NCBI GenBank assembly: GCA_017984715.1
Contig: JAGNYY010000051.1
Span: 1-5,240, forward strand
Direction of reading: 5' to 3'
Origin: Rhodoluna sp.
GTDB lineage: Bacteria; Actinomycetota; Actinomycetes; Actinomycetales; Microbacteriaceae
Length of the DNA stretch: 5,240 bases
Below the pieces are notes generated by a model. The model was given only the letters and a program-made list of their open reading frames with translations, ran no database searches and was not told the DNA's origin. This document shows positions 1 through 5,240 of the stretch, in pieces. Made by a program: the position numbers and the translations under genes. How positions within the stretch are numbered: position 1 is the first letter of the stretch; every line of letters starts with the position of its first letter.

Positions 1-587
1 GATGGGTCATCGGAGCGGTTCTTAATCACCGGAATGCTTAGGCCTTCAAAGTTCTTCAAGAAGTCGGCGGGGTCGGCTAGGTCAACCTTGGTGATCACCA
101 GGATGGGCTTTAGCCCAGCGTCATAGGCGGCGGCCAGGTAGCGGTCGATTAAGCGAGTGCGAGGCTCTGGGTTGGCGATAGCGACGACAATCGCCATCTG
201 GGTGGCGTTGGCAACGATTACCCGCTCAACCTGATCGGAGTCATCCGCGCTGCGTCGCAGCAGCGATGTGCGGGGTTCAACACGGACGATGCGAGCCAAG
301 GCACCAACGGTCTCCGATGTGTCGCCAGAGAGCGCCACACGGTCGCCAACTACAGCGCCGGCTTTGCGAAGTTCTTTGCCCATGGTCGCGGTAATCACGC
401 GTTCGTCACCCTCGAGCAGGATGTGATATCTGCCCATGTCGACGCCGGTAACCAGGCCAATTAGAGCTTCTTTGTATTCTGGACGCTTCTTGGTGCGGGG
501 CTTGTTTCCCTTTGGGTTTGGGCGCACGCGCACATCGGTTTCATCCAGGTCATTCTGACCTGGATCTGGCTCATAGAGCCAACTCAA
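1..587 (-). CDS. rsgA: RsgA, ribosome small subunit-dependent GTPase (N-terminal 195 codons, 3' end beyond window)
   Basis: RsgA is a circularly permuted GTPase that acts late in 30S ribosomal subunit maturation. The visible 195 residues include a basic N-terminal segment (DVRVRPNPKG at about 18-27, then KPRTKKRP). An OB-fold-like region follows at about 40-110 (LIGLVTGVDMGRY, GDRVALSGD, RIVRVEPRTSLLRRS). The GTPase part then opens with the G4 motif TKVD at 166-169. Finding G4 before any P-loop is the hallmark of the permuted order; G1-G3 and the C-terminal zinc region lie outside the window. The start is TTG at 587-585. An in-frame TGA lies only 9 nt upstream, so no earlier start exists, and a GGTGAGG ribosome-binding site sits 4 nt before it. 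The start overlaps the aroA stop in a TTGA arrangement, which implies translational coupling in one operon. From memory, the order aroA-rsgA is common in actinobacteria. The family call is firm; only completeness downstream is unknown. Confidence 0.93.
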   Translation of the reverse strand, partial: MSWLYEPDPGQNDLDETDVRVRPNPKGNKPRTKKRPEYKEALIGLVTGVDMGRYHILLEGDERVITATMGKELRKAGAVVGDRVALSGDTSETVGALARIVRVEPRTSLLRRSADDSDQVERVIVANATQMAIVVAIANPEPRTRLIDRYLAAAYDAGLKPILVITKVDLADPADFLKNFEGLSIPVIKNRSDDP

Positions 588-1924
588 GCGTCCTCACCAA
601 GTTGAATTTGCCAGTCAGATTCGCCAAGCATGAAGTTCCAAAGCTGGTCGAAGTTGGGCATGGTTTTTGAGGTGGTCTTGATGTCTTCGATTTGGATTCC
701 AGGAACCCGCAGGCCAATGATAGCGCCGGCCGTAGCCATTCGGTGGTCCTCGTAGGTCTCCCAAAGTGCGCCGTGAAGATTGTCACTCGGGTCAATTTCT
801 AGACCATCCGGGGTCTCACGAGCGATGCCACCGATGCGATTTATCTCGGTTGCCAGTGCTGCCAAACGGTCAGTCTCGTGCCCGCGCAAGTGCGCAACGC
901 CACGGATGACCGTTGGGGAGTCAGCCAGAGCAGCCAAAGCAGCAATCACCGGGGTGAGTTCGCCGCCGATGGAAAGATCGATGTCGATGCCGTGGATCGC
1001 GCCGGTGCCAGTGATTTCTAGGCCGCCATTTTTGCGAGTGATCACAGCGCCCATTTGCTGAAGAATGCCGTCAAACTCATCGCCAACCTGAGTTGTAGAG
1101 TCAGGCCAGCCTTGAATAAACACCGAGCCACCAGCGACCATCGCGGCTGCCAAGAAAGGGCCAGCATTCGATAGGTCTGGTTCGATTGCCACTGTTCCAC
1201 CGCTGATCTTGCCTGGTTCAACACGCCATTCAGGTAGACCAAATTGACCATCAAGGTTGGTGCTGGACACTTTGACTCCACGCTTTTCGAGGCAGTCAAG
1301 AGTCATTTCGATGTGCGGCATCGATGGCAGGTGAGAGCCATCGTGGCGAAGCGTGATGCCATTTTCGAAGCGCGCAGCGGCCAGCAAAAGGCCTGAAACA
1401 AACTGGCTAGAGGCCGAAGCATCGATCGTTATTTCGCCACCGGCCACCGAACCGGTGCCGTGAACGGTGAATGGGAGCGAGCCAGCGTTTTCATCGGTGA
1501 CTGAGACGCCGAGTTCGCGAAGCGAATCGATTGTGGTGTTCATCGGGCGGCGGCGTGCGGCAAGATCGCCATCAAAGTGGATCTCACCTTGTGCAAGCAC
1601 CGACATCGGTGGCACGAAGCGCATCACTGTTCCAGCAAGCCCGCAGTCGATGGTTGCCGAGCGGTCAAACGCGGCTGGAGTGATTAGCAGTGAGCCATCT
1701 TCATTTCGCTGGATTTGCGTTCCGAGCAGCCGAAGAGCATCGATCATCAAGGCTGAGTCACGCGAAGCCAGTGGTGCGGTCAGCAAGGTCGGTTCGCTGG
1801 CTAGGGCCGACAAAACCAGTTCGCGGTTGGTGAGCGACTTCGAACCAGGCAGTTCGATGGCTGCGTCAAGCGGCCCGGATGCGACCGGGGCTGGCCAAGG
1901 CTGGGAATACGAAGTTTCAGACAT
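584..1924 (-). CDS. aroA: 3-phosphoshikimate 1-carboxyvinyltransferase (EPSP synthase)
   Basis: This cytoplasmic enzyme joins phosphoenolpyruvate to shikimate-3-phosphate, the sixth step of the shikimate pathway to chorismate and aromatic amino acids. The 446-residue length is normal. Hallmarks in order are PGSKSLTNR at 26-34 (substrate-binding Lys29, Ser30, Arg34), GLAGTVMRF at 95-103, [11 protein letters not shown] at 118-128, SASSQFVSG at 170-178, DLSNAG at 250-255, GGELTP at 320-325, HETDR at 349-353, EDHRMA at 392-397 and TSKTMP at 418-423. Glu322 stands where E. coli has the catalytic-site Asp313; as I recall, Glu is usual in actinobacterial enzymes such as that of M. tuberculosis. The ATG at 1924 fits the family N-terminus (the W-P-A-P run shortly before PGSKS). 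No Shine-Dalgarno sequence precedes it, and a TANNNT hexamer at the right distance suggests a leaderless mRNA. The stop overlaps the rsgA start by 4 nt. The gene is divergent from sigR, whose promoter runs through its first codons. Function is very secure. Confidence 0.98.
   Translation of the reverse strand: MSETSYSQPWPAPVASGPLDAAIELPGSKSLTNRELVLSALASEPTLLTAPLASRDSALMIDALRLLGTQIQRNEDGSLLITPAAFDRSATIDCGLAGTVMRFVPPMSVLAQGEIHFDGDLAARRRPMNTTIDSLRELGVSVTDENAGSLPFTVHGTGSVAGGEITIDASASSQFVSGLLLAAARFENGITLRHDGSHLPSMPHIEMTLDCLEKRGVKVSSTNLDGQFGLPEWRVEPGKISGGTVAIEPDLSNAGPFLAAAMVAGGSVFIQGWPDSTTQVGDEFDGILQQMGAVITRKNGGLEITGTGAIHGIDIDLSIGGELTPVIAALAALADSPTVIRGVAHLRGHETDRLAALATEINRIGGIARETPDGLEIDPSDNLHGALWETYEDHRMATAGAIIGLRVPGIQIEDIKTTSKTMPNFDQLWNFMLGESDWQIQLGEDA
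592..598 (-). promoter_or_regulatory. Ribosome-binding site supporting the TTG start of rsgA
   Basis: Read on the minus strand the bases are GGTGAGG, a good Shine-Dalgarno match, and they lie inside the last codons of aroA. The gap to the TTG at 587 is 4 nt. Together with the in-frame stop just upstream, this fixes the unusual TTG as the rsgA start. Confidence 0.6.
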
Positions 1925-1929
1925 TGGTT
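1903..1929 (+). promoter_or_regulatory. SigR/SigH-type autoregulatory promoter driving sigR-rsrA
   Basis: The -35 element GGGAAT is at 1903-1908 and the -10 element GTT at 1927-1929, separated by exactly 18 nt. This equals the established SigR (Streptomyces) and SigH (Mycobacterium) consensus of GGAAT-N18-GTT. It points into the sigR-like gene, predicting positive autoregulation under thiol-oxidative stress. The expected transcription start, about 6-9 nt after the GTT, is near 1935-1938, just before the ATG at 1940. The element lies over the first seven codons and the start codon of aroA on the other strand, so the two transcription events may interfere. The match and its placement are seen in the sequence; the activity is inferred. 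Confidence 0.8.
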
Positions 1930-1931
1930 CA

Positions 1932-1937
1932 AATTTA
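1932..1937 (-). promoter_or_regulatory. Candidate -10 hexamer for a leaderless aroA transcript
   Basis: On the minus strand the hexamer reads TAAATT, matching the actinobacterial TANNNT -10 pattern. It ends 7 nt before the A of the aroA ATG at 1924, so transcription would begin at the start codon itself. This fits the lack of any Shine-Dalgarno sequence before aroA. No good -35 box is visible. A six-base AT-rich match is weak evidence alone. Confidence 0.35.
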
Positions 1938-1985
1938 CCATGATGAGTTTGCTGGCCACGGGGCCTTTGCCTACGAGGCGGAGGC

Positions 1986-1991
1986 TAGACT
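1986..1991 (+). promoter_or_regulatory. Candidate housekeeping -10 hexamer before the internal sigR start
   Basis: TAGACT matches TANNNT and ends 8 nt before the ATG at 2000. A transcript from here would begin at about 1998-2000 and be leaderless or nearly so, making the shorter SigR form. It would supply a basal, SigR-independent source of the sigma factor. No convincing -35 box is present, so this stays tentative. Confidence 0.35.
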
Positions 1992-1999
1992 CAAAAACG

Positions 2000-2608
2000 A
2001 TGAAAAATTCGAACAGCGAAGCCGATCAGGCTCGCATCCTAGCCTTTGAGCAGCAGGCTTTGCCGCTCATGCCTCAGCTCTACGGTGCCGCCTTGCGCTG
2101 GACACGAAACCCATCTGATGCCGAAGATCTAGTTCAAGAAGCATTTGCTAAAGCATTCGTTGCCTGGGGTCAGTTTCAGCAGGGAACCAACCTAAAAGCG
2201 TGGCTCTATCGAATCATGACCAACACGCACATCAACATGTACAACAAGCGGGCGAAAGACCAGGCCAAGGGCGGCTTGGATGACCTCGAAGACTGGCAGA
2301 TCGGCTCGGCTGAGTCTGTTACCTCACTATCTTCACGATCGGCCGAACTCGAGGCCATCGACAATCTTCCTTCGGACACAATCCGCAAGGCACTGCACGA
2401 CATTCCTGAAGAGTTCCGCATGGTCGTTTACTATGCCGTGGTCGATGGTTTGCCATATGCAGAGATCGCAGAAATCATGGACACCCCGATTGGCACGGTC
2501 ATGAGCCGCCTTCATCGAGGCAAGAAGATGCTGCGCAAGTCACTCGCCGATTATGCAATGGCCGAGGGCTACGACGTTTCAAATAAGACTGGGGTTTCCA
2601 ATGACTAA
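2000..2608 (+). CDS. sigR: ECF RNA polymerase sigma factor, SigR/SigH type (thiol-oxidative stress)
   Basis: This group of ECF sigma factors directs RNA polymerase to oxidative-stress and thiol-homeostasis genes (thioredoxin and mycothiol functions in known actinobacteria). From the ATG at 2000 it has 202 residues. Region 2 spans about 20-85, with [13 protein letters not shown] at 37-49 and [13 protein letters not shown] at 64-76. A linker with an acidic, serine-rich stretch covers about 92-122. Region 4 at about 124-182 includes [16 protein letters not shown] and the recognition helix [11 protein letters not shown] at 166-176. The frame stays open back to ATG 1940, adding 20 residues. That extension has poor codon usage (AGG CGG AGG) and does not look conserved, so I prefer 2000 as the main start. 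The 1940 start may be real on the stress-induced transcript. A GGAGG lies 15 nt before 2000, too far to be typical. The stop overlaps rsrA by 8 nt, and a SigR-type promoter lies upstream. The sigH name is equally valid. Confidence 0.93.
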   Translation: MKNSNSEADQARILAFEQQALPLMPQLYGAALRWTRNPSDAEDLVQEAFAKAFVAWGQFQQGTNLKAWLYRIMTNTHINMYNKRAKDQAKGGLDDLEDWQIGSAESVTSLSSRSAELEAIDNLPSDTIRKALHDIPEEFRMVVYYAVVDGLPYAEIAEIMDTPIGTVMSRLHRGKKMLRKSLADYAMAEGYDVSNKTGVSND

Positions 2609-2852
2609 TCTTGACTGCCAAGAGACTAAGCGTCACGTGCACGAATACTTGCACAACGAGCTAAACGAGACAGAAATCGATGACATCACAGCGCACCTCG
2701 CCAACTGCGACAGCTGCGAAACCGACTATGACATGGAGAACCTAATCAACGGTTCGATTAAAGAAGCTTGCGATGAGGTTCCGCCAGCGGAGCTAGCACA
2801 GCGAGTGATGGCCGAAATCCGTCGCATCCAAGCAAACGGCGGCAGCCACTAA
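2601..2852 (+). CDS. rsrA: Zinc-binding redox-sensing anti-sigma factor, RsrA type
   Basis: RsrA-family proteins bind their partner sigma factor in the reduced, zinc-loaded state and release it when a disulfide forms. This 83-residue protein has the ZAS motif H-x3-C-x2-C at His32, Cys36 and Cys39, plus an N-terminal Cys6. The spacings (26, 4 and 3 residues) match the zinc ligands of S. coelicolor RsrA (C11, H37, C41, C44) exactly, so Cys6 and Cys39 are the likely redox pair. Cys57 matches the position of a further non-ligand cysteine in that protein. No membrane segment is present, so it is cytoplasmic. The ATG at 2601 overlaps the sigR stop (ATGACTAA) and follows GGGG at 2591-2594 by 6 nt. 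An upstream in-frame ATG at 2553 would add 16 residues lying wholly within sigR and is unlikely. Coupled translation should keep SigR and RsrA in proportion. Function is inferred from motif and context, both strong. Confidence 0.93.
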   Translation: MTNLDCQETKRHVHEYLHNELNETEIDDITAHLANCDSCETDYDMENLINGSIKEACDEVPPAELAQRVMAEIRRIQANGGSH

Positions 2853-2860
2853 ATTTTTGC

Positions 2861-2875
2861 TCGACTAGTTGTCGA
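2861..2875. repeat. Short inverted repeat between convergent genes
   Basis: TCGAC at 2861-2865 and GTCGA at 2871-2875 can form a 5-bp hairpin with a 5-nt loop. It overlaps the stop and last codons of the minus-strand SGNH gene, 8 nt past the rsrA stop. The T-run at 2854-2858 lies before the stem on the plus strand, and the minus-strand flank reads AAAAATTT. It is therefore not a clean intrinsic terminator in either direction. It could still act as a weak bidirectional stop. Confidence 0.3.
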
Positions 2876-3476
2876 CTGAGAGACCCAGCCACTCATACCA
2901 GCCGCGGTTCAGCACCAACCAAGCGATTAGCCCGTGGCCAATTTGGCCAGGTAGGTGGTTTTCGGCCAGGTTGATTTCTTCATTCCAACCCTCGTGATCA
3001 ACCAGTGGGCGGAAGCAATCAACGAACGGGATTCCGCGACGTGCGGCTACATCCTCGAAACCCGAAGCCAAGTGTTCAATCTCGTTGTTCAGCTCTGGGT
3101 TCCGGTGCGGGGTAGGCCCAACCAAGAATGATTCGATGCCAGCGCGCTTGGCCTCATCAACAATCGTTGCGATGTTCAAGCGGCTTCGAGAAATCGAGAT
3201 GCCAGCAGCTGGGTCAGCGTTGCTGAGTGCAATTACCAAGCGGTTTTCGGTGTCAGCACTGAAACGACGCTTTACCTCGTCTGTCCAGCGGTCAGCGAGC
3301 ATGCTCGTGGTTTCGTCTGGTGCCGGCAAAGTGAAAATGTCGATGCGCGGGGTAGTGGACGGGGTCTTTGCGGTTACGCGACCGACCCATCCCATGCCCT
3401 TCGGGTCACCGGCTGCAGAGACAAGACCATCGCCGAGAACGACGATGCGGATGTTGCGTCTTGCCTGCTCAGTCAT
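2865..3476 (-). CDS. SGNH/GDSL-fold protein lacking the canonical catalytic serine
   Basis: This 203-residue protein has the outline of an SGNH hydrolase. Its first strand and block I read IRIVVLGDGLVSAAGD at 9-24. A strand then leads into LSNAD at 84-88 (block III-like, Asn86), VGPTPHRNPELN follows in the middle, and a C-terminal ENHLPGQIGHG at 172-182 resembles the block V His region. The normal GDS(L) nucleophile position is glycine (Gly17), and there is no clean D-x-x-H pair before His174. It may therefore be inactive, use another residue such as Ser20, or act as a binding protein. No signal peptide or membrane segment is visible, so it is probably cytoplasmic. The ATG at 3476 lies 9 nt after the kgd stop, so it is likely co-transcribed with kgd. 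The Shine-Dalgarno is weak (CGGA). As I recall, related actinobacterial proteins also sit near kgd, but no function is known to me. The fold call is fairly confident; the biochemical role is unknown. Confidence 0.75.
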   Translation of the reverse strand: MTEQARRNIRIVVLGDGLVSAAGDPKGMGWVGRVTAKTPSTTPRIDIFTLPAPDETTSMLADRWTDEVKRRFSADTENRLVIALSNADPAAGISISRSRLNIATIVDEAKRAGIESFLVGPTPHRNPELNNEIEHLASGFEDVAARRGIPFVDCFRPLVDHEGWNEEINLAENHLPGQIGHGLIAWLVLNRGWYEWLGLSVDN

Positions 3477-3485
3477 CGGATCCGT

Positions 3486-5240
3486 TTAGCGAGCGAACGC
3501 GCGTGCGACTAGGTCTGCCTGCTCGGCTGCGTGACGCTTGGCCGAACCTGTAGCCGGTGAGGCGCTGGCAGGACGTGAAACAAGCTTGGCAACCTGACCG
3601 TTCATGTAACGAGGGAGGAATAGACCGATGTAGGTCCATGGCCCCTGGTTGGCAGGCTCATCCTGGACCCAGTAAAGCTCGGCGTTTGGATACTGGGCAT
3701 AGGTTGCCTTGATCTCGTCGACTGGGGTTGGGTAGAGCTGCTCAACGCGAACGATTGCGGTGGTCTTGTCGCCAGTCTTCTGAGCCTCGGCAAGAAGGTC
3801 CCAATAGACCTTGCCTGAACAGAACAGCACGCGGGTCACGGCCGACTTTTCTAGGCCCTGCTCGTCGTCGATCACCGGGCGGAAGGTTCCGTTGGTGAAG
3901 TCTTCGACCGAGCTTGAGGCTGCCTTCAAACGAAGCATTGACTTCGGAGTGAAAACAATCAGCGGGCGACGTGGGGTCGAATATGCCTGGCGGCGCAACA
4001 AGTGGAAGTGCGATGCCGGAGTCGATGGCTGAGCAACGGTCATGTTGTTCTCAGCACACAACTGCAGGTAGCGCTCGATACGTGCTGATGAGTGGTCAGG
4101 GCCCTGACCCTCGTAGCCGTGTGGCAAGAGTAGAACTACACCTGAGTGCTGGCCCCACTTCTGCTCGGCAGAAGAGATGAATTCATCGATGATGGTCTGC
4201 GCACCGTTGGCGAAGTCACCAAACTGGGCTTCCCAGAGCACGAGGGCATTCTCGTTCTCAACCGAGTAACCGTATTCAAAGCCCATGGCTGCATACTCGC
4301 TGAGCAGCGAGTCATAGATGTAGAACTTCGCCTGGTCTTCTGAAAGGTTGCGTAGCGGCATCCACTCCTGGCCGTTTTCACGGTCGTGGAACACCGCGTG
4401 ACGCTGAACGAAGGTTCCACGACGGCTATCCTGCCCAGCCATGCGAACCGGCTTGCCCTCAAGCACGAGGGAGCCCAGAGCCATGAGCTCGCCGAAGCCC
4501 CAGTCGATGCCGCCCTGGCGCGACATTTCGACGCGCTTGGTGAGCAGCTGTTGCAACTTAGGGTGAACGTGGAAGCCTGGAGGCTGGTTGTTGTGTGCGT
4601 CACCGATTAGCTCGACAACTTCGCGCGAGATAGCGGTTTCGTGAGCCATTACCGGGTGGTCGCTGGCGGTGGTTCCGATGCCAACTGGGCGTGGAACTAG
4701 AGATACCGGCTGAGACATTGCCTCGTGAACCTCAACGAATGCACCCTCAAGACGAGCTTGGAATGCCGCGTTTGCTGCCTCGTACTCTTCACGGGTAATG
4801 TCGCCACGGCCAACTAGAGACTCTAGGTAAAGGGTTCGAACTGAACGCTTTGCCTCGATCAGGTTGTACATCAACGGCTGGGTCATCGATGGGTCGTCAC
4901 CTTCGTTGTGACCGCGGCGGCGGTAACAGATGATGTCGATTACGACGTCCTTCTTGAACTCCTGGCGGAACGCAAACGCCATCTGAGCAACGCGAACAAC
5001 GGCCTCAGGGTCGTCACCGTTCACGTGGAAAATAGGGGCTTGGATGGCCTTCGCCACGTCGGTTGAGTAGACGGTCGAACGTGACTCTCCCGGAGGGGTG
5101 GTGAAACCAACCTGGTTGTTGATCACGATGTTGATGGTTCCGCCGACCTTGTAGCCGCGAAGCTGCGACATGTTCAAGACCTCAGGAACAACACCCTGAC
5201 CGGCAAACGCTGCGTCACCGTGAATCAGAATCGGAAGCAC
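3486..5240 (-). CDS. kgd: 2-oxoglutarate dehydrogenase E1 / multifunctional KGD, C-terminal part (5' end beyond window)
   Basis: This is the thiamine diphosphate-dependent E1 component that decarboxylates 2-oxoglutarate in the TCA cycle. The 584 codons seen are the C-terminal half or so. They include HGDAAFAGQG at 7-16 and NNQVGFTTPP at 41-50 (thiamine-diphosphate/Mg binding region), and HVNGDDPEAV from 72. YRRRGHNEGDDP follows at 106-117. The transketolase-like pyrimidine domain has GQDSRRGTF at 269-277, ENENALVLWEAQFGDF at 328-343 and HGYEGQGPDHSSAR at 374-387. The protein ends with an Ala/Ser-rich stretch and a final HAAEQADLVARAF-like helix. The GTG at 5240 is an internal Val codon, not a start. 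In actinobacteria this protein usually carries a fused E2-like acyltransferase domain at the N-terminus (KGD/OdhA) and is inhibited by a GarA/OdhI FHA protein. That fusion cannot be seen here, so sucA or odhA would be equally fair names. The SGNH gene follows 9 nt after the stop. Confidence 0.96.
   Translation of the reverse strand: MLPILIHGDAAFAGQGVVPEVLNMSQLRGYKVGGTINIVINNQVGFTTPPGESRSTVYSTDVAKAIQAPIFHVNGDDPEAVVRVAQMAFAFRQEFKKDVVIDIICYRRRGHNEGDDPSMTQPLMYNLIEAKRSVRTLYLESLVGRGDITREEYEAANAAFQARLEGAFVEVHEAMSQPVSLVPRPVGIGTTASDHPVMAHETAISREVVELIGDAHNNQPPGFHVHPKLQQLLTKRVEMSRQGGIDWGFGELMALGSLVLEGKPVRMAGQDSRRGTFVQRHAVFHDRENGQEWMPLRNLSEDQAKFYIYDSLLSEYAAMGFEYGYSVENENALVLWEAQFGDFANGAQTIIDEFISSAEQKWGQHSGVVLLLPHGYEGQGPDHSSARIERYLQLCAENNMTVAQPSTPASHFHLLRRQAYSTPRRPLIVFTPKSMLRLKAASSSVEDFTNGTFRPVIDDEQGLEKSAVTRVLFCSGKVYWDLLAEAQKTGDKTTAIVRVEQLYPTPVDEIKATYAQYPNAELYWVQDEPANQGPWTYIGLFLPRYMNGQVAKLVSRPASASPATGSAKRHAAEQADLVARAFAR

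Noticed and set aside
680..705. Minus-strand GGAAT inside aroA as another SigR-type promoter
   Set aside because: At 18-19 nt downstream there is GAC rather than GTT, and it would fire within aroA for no evident purpose.
1467..1943. A 158-codon open frame on the plus strand opposite aroA
   Set aside because: It lies wholly antisense to well-conserved aroA codons. Its translation is Ser/Arg-rich with no recognisable motif, as expected for a shadow frame.
1954..1979. Small hairpins (GGCC-ACGG-GGCC and GCCT-ACG-AGGC) in the sigR leader as a riboswitch or attenuator
   Set aside because: Each stem is only 4 bp, with no matching terminator or known riboswitch pattern. This is expected by chance in a GC-rich stretch.
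2553..2600. Extended rsrA start at ATG 2553
   Set aside because: The added 16 residues lie entirely within sigR and do not resemble RsrA N-termini. ATG 2601 has a GGGG ribosome-binding site at 6 nt and the usual stop-start overlap.
2838..2858. Possible intrinsic terminator after rsrA (GGC/GCC stem followed by TTTTT)
   Set aside because: The stem is only 3 bp and is separated from the T-run by several bases, too weak to call.
3085..3489. A 134-codon plus-strand open frame opposite the SGNH gene
   Set aside because: It is antisense to a better-supported gene and low in complexity. No ribosome-binding site or family resemblance was seen.
4136..4603. A 155-codon minus-strand open frame inside kgd
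   Set aside because: It is out of frame with the clearly conserved E1 protein, is Ser/Thr/Arg-rich, and has no motif.
5238..5240. GTG at the window edge as the start of the 2-oxoglutarate dehydrogenase gene
   Set aside because: It falls just before the cofactor-binding HGDAAFAGQG motif, in the middle of the family's sequence. The gene simply continues beyond the window.

Overview
The window looks like chromosomal core DNA from an actinobacterium. The base composition is moderate (roughly mid-50s % GC by eye) and the genes are packed with very short gaps. The gene content is typical of Actinobacteria: a SigR/SigH-type ECF sigma factor with its zinc anti-sigma partner, an actinobacterial-style EPSP synthase, and a 2-oxoglutarate dehydrogenase E1 next to a small SGNH-like protein. 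A small-genome member of the Microbacteriaceae, such as the freshwater Luna-type lineages, would fit. That placement is inference from general resemblance, not from a search.

Layout from left to right. (1) 1-587, minus: the N-terminal part of the ribosome-assembly GTPase RsgA, starting at a TTG codon and cut by the window edge. (2) 584-1924, minus: complete aroA (EPSP synthase), overlapping the rsgA start by 4 nt. (3) 1925-1999: a compact divergent control region. (4) 2000-2608 and 2601-2852, plus: sigR-like sigma factor and rsrA-like anti-sigma factor, overlapping by 8 nt. (5) 2865-3476, minus: an SGNH/GDSL-fold protein that lacks the usual catalytic serine. (6) 3486-5240, minus: the C-terminal 584 codons of 2-oxoglutarate dehydrogenase E1 (kgd/sucA), whose N-terminus lies outside the window. 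No stretch of 300 bases lacks a gene. I saw no RNA genes, mobile elements or CRISPR.

Functionally, sigR-rsrA is a self-contained thiol/oxidative stress switch placed between housekeeping genes. RsrA should hold SigR inactive through a Cys/His zinc site and release it on oxidation. A perfect SigR-type promoter (GGGAAT, 18-nt spacer, GTT) lies across the start of aroA and points into sigR, so the switch probably activates its own transcription. A second candidate promoter (TAGACT) lies just before the internal ATG at 2000. Together with the in-frame ATG at 1940 this suggests a long inducible and a short constitutive SigR isoform, as described for Streptomyces SigR. aroA (shikimate pathway) and rsgA (30S maturation) form a translationally coupled pair leaving in the opposite direction. 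kgd and the SGNH gene form another pair that runs tail to tail into rsrA.

I found no wholly new system. The most useful leads are the sigR control region and the serine-less SGNH protein.
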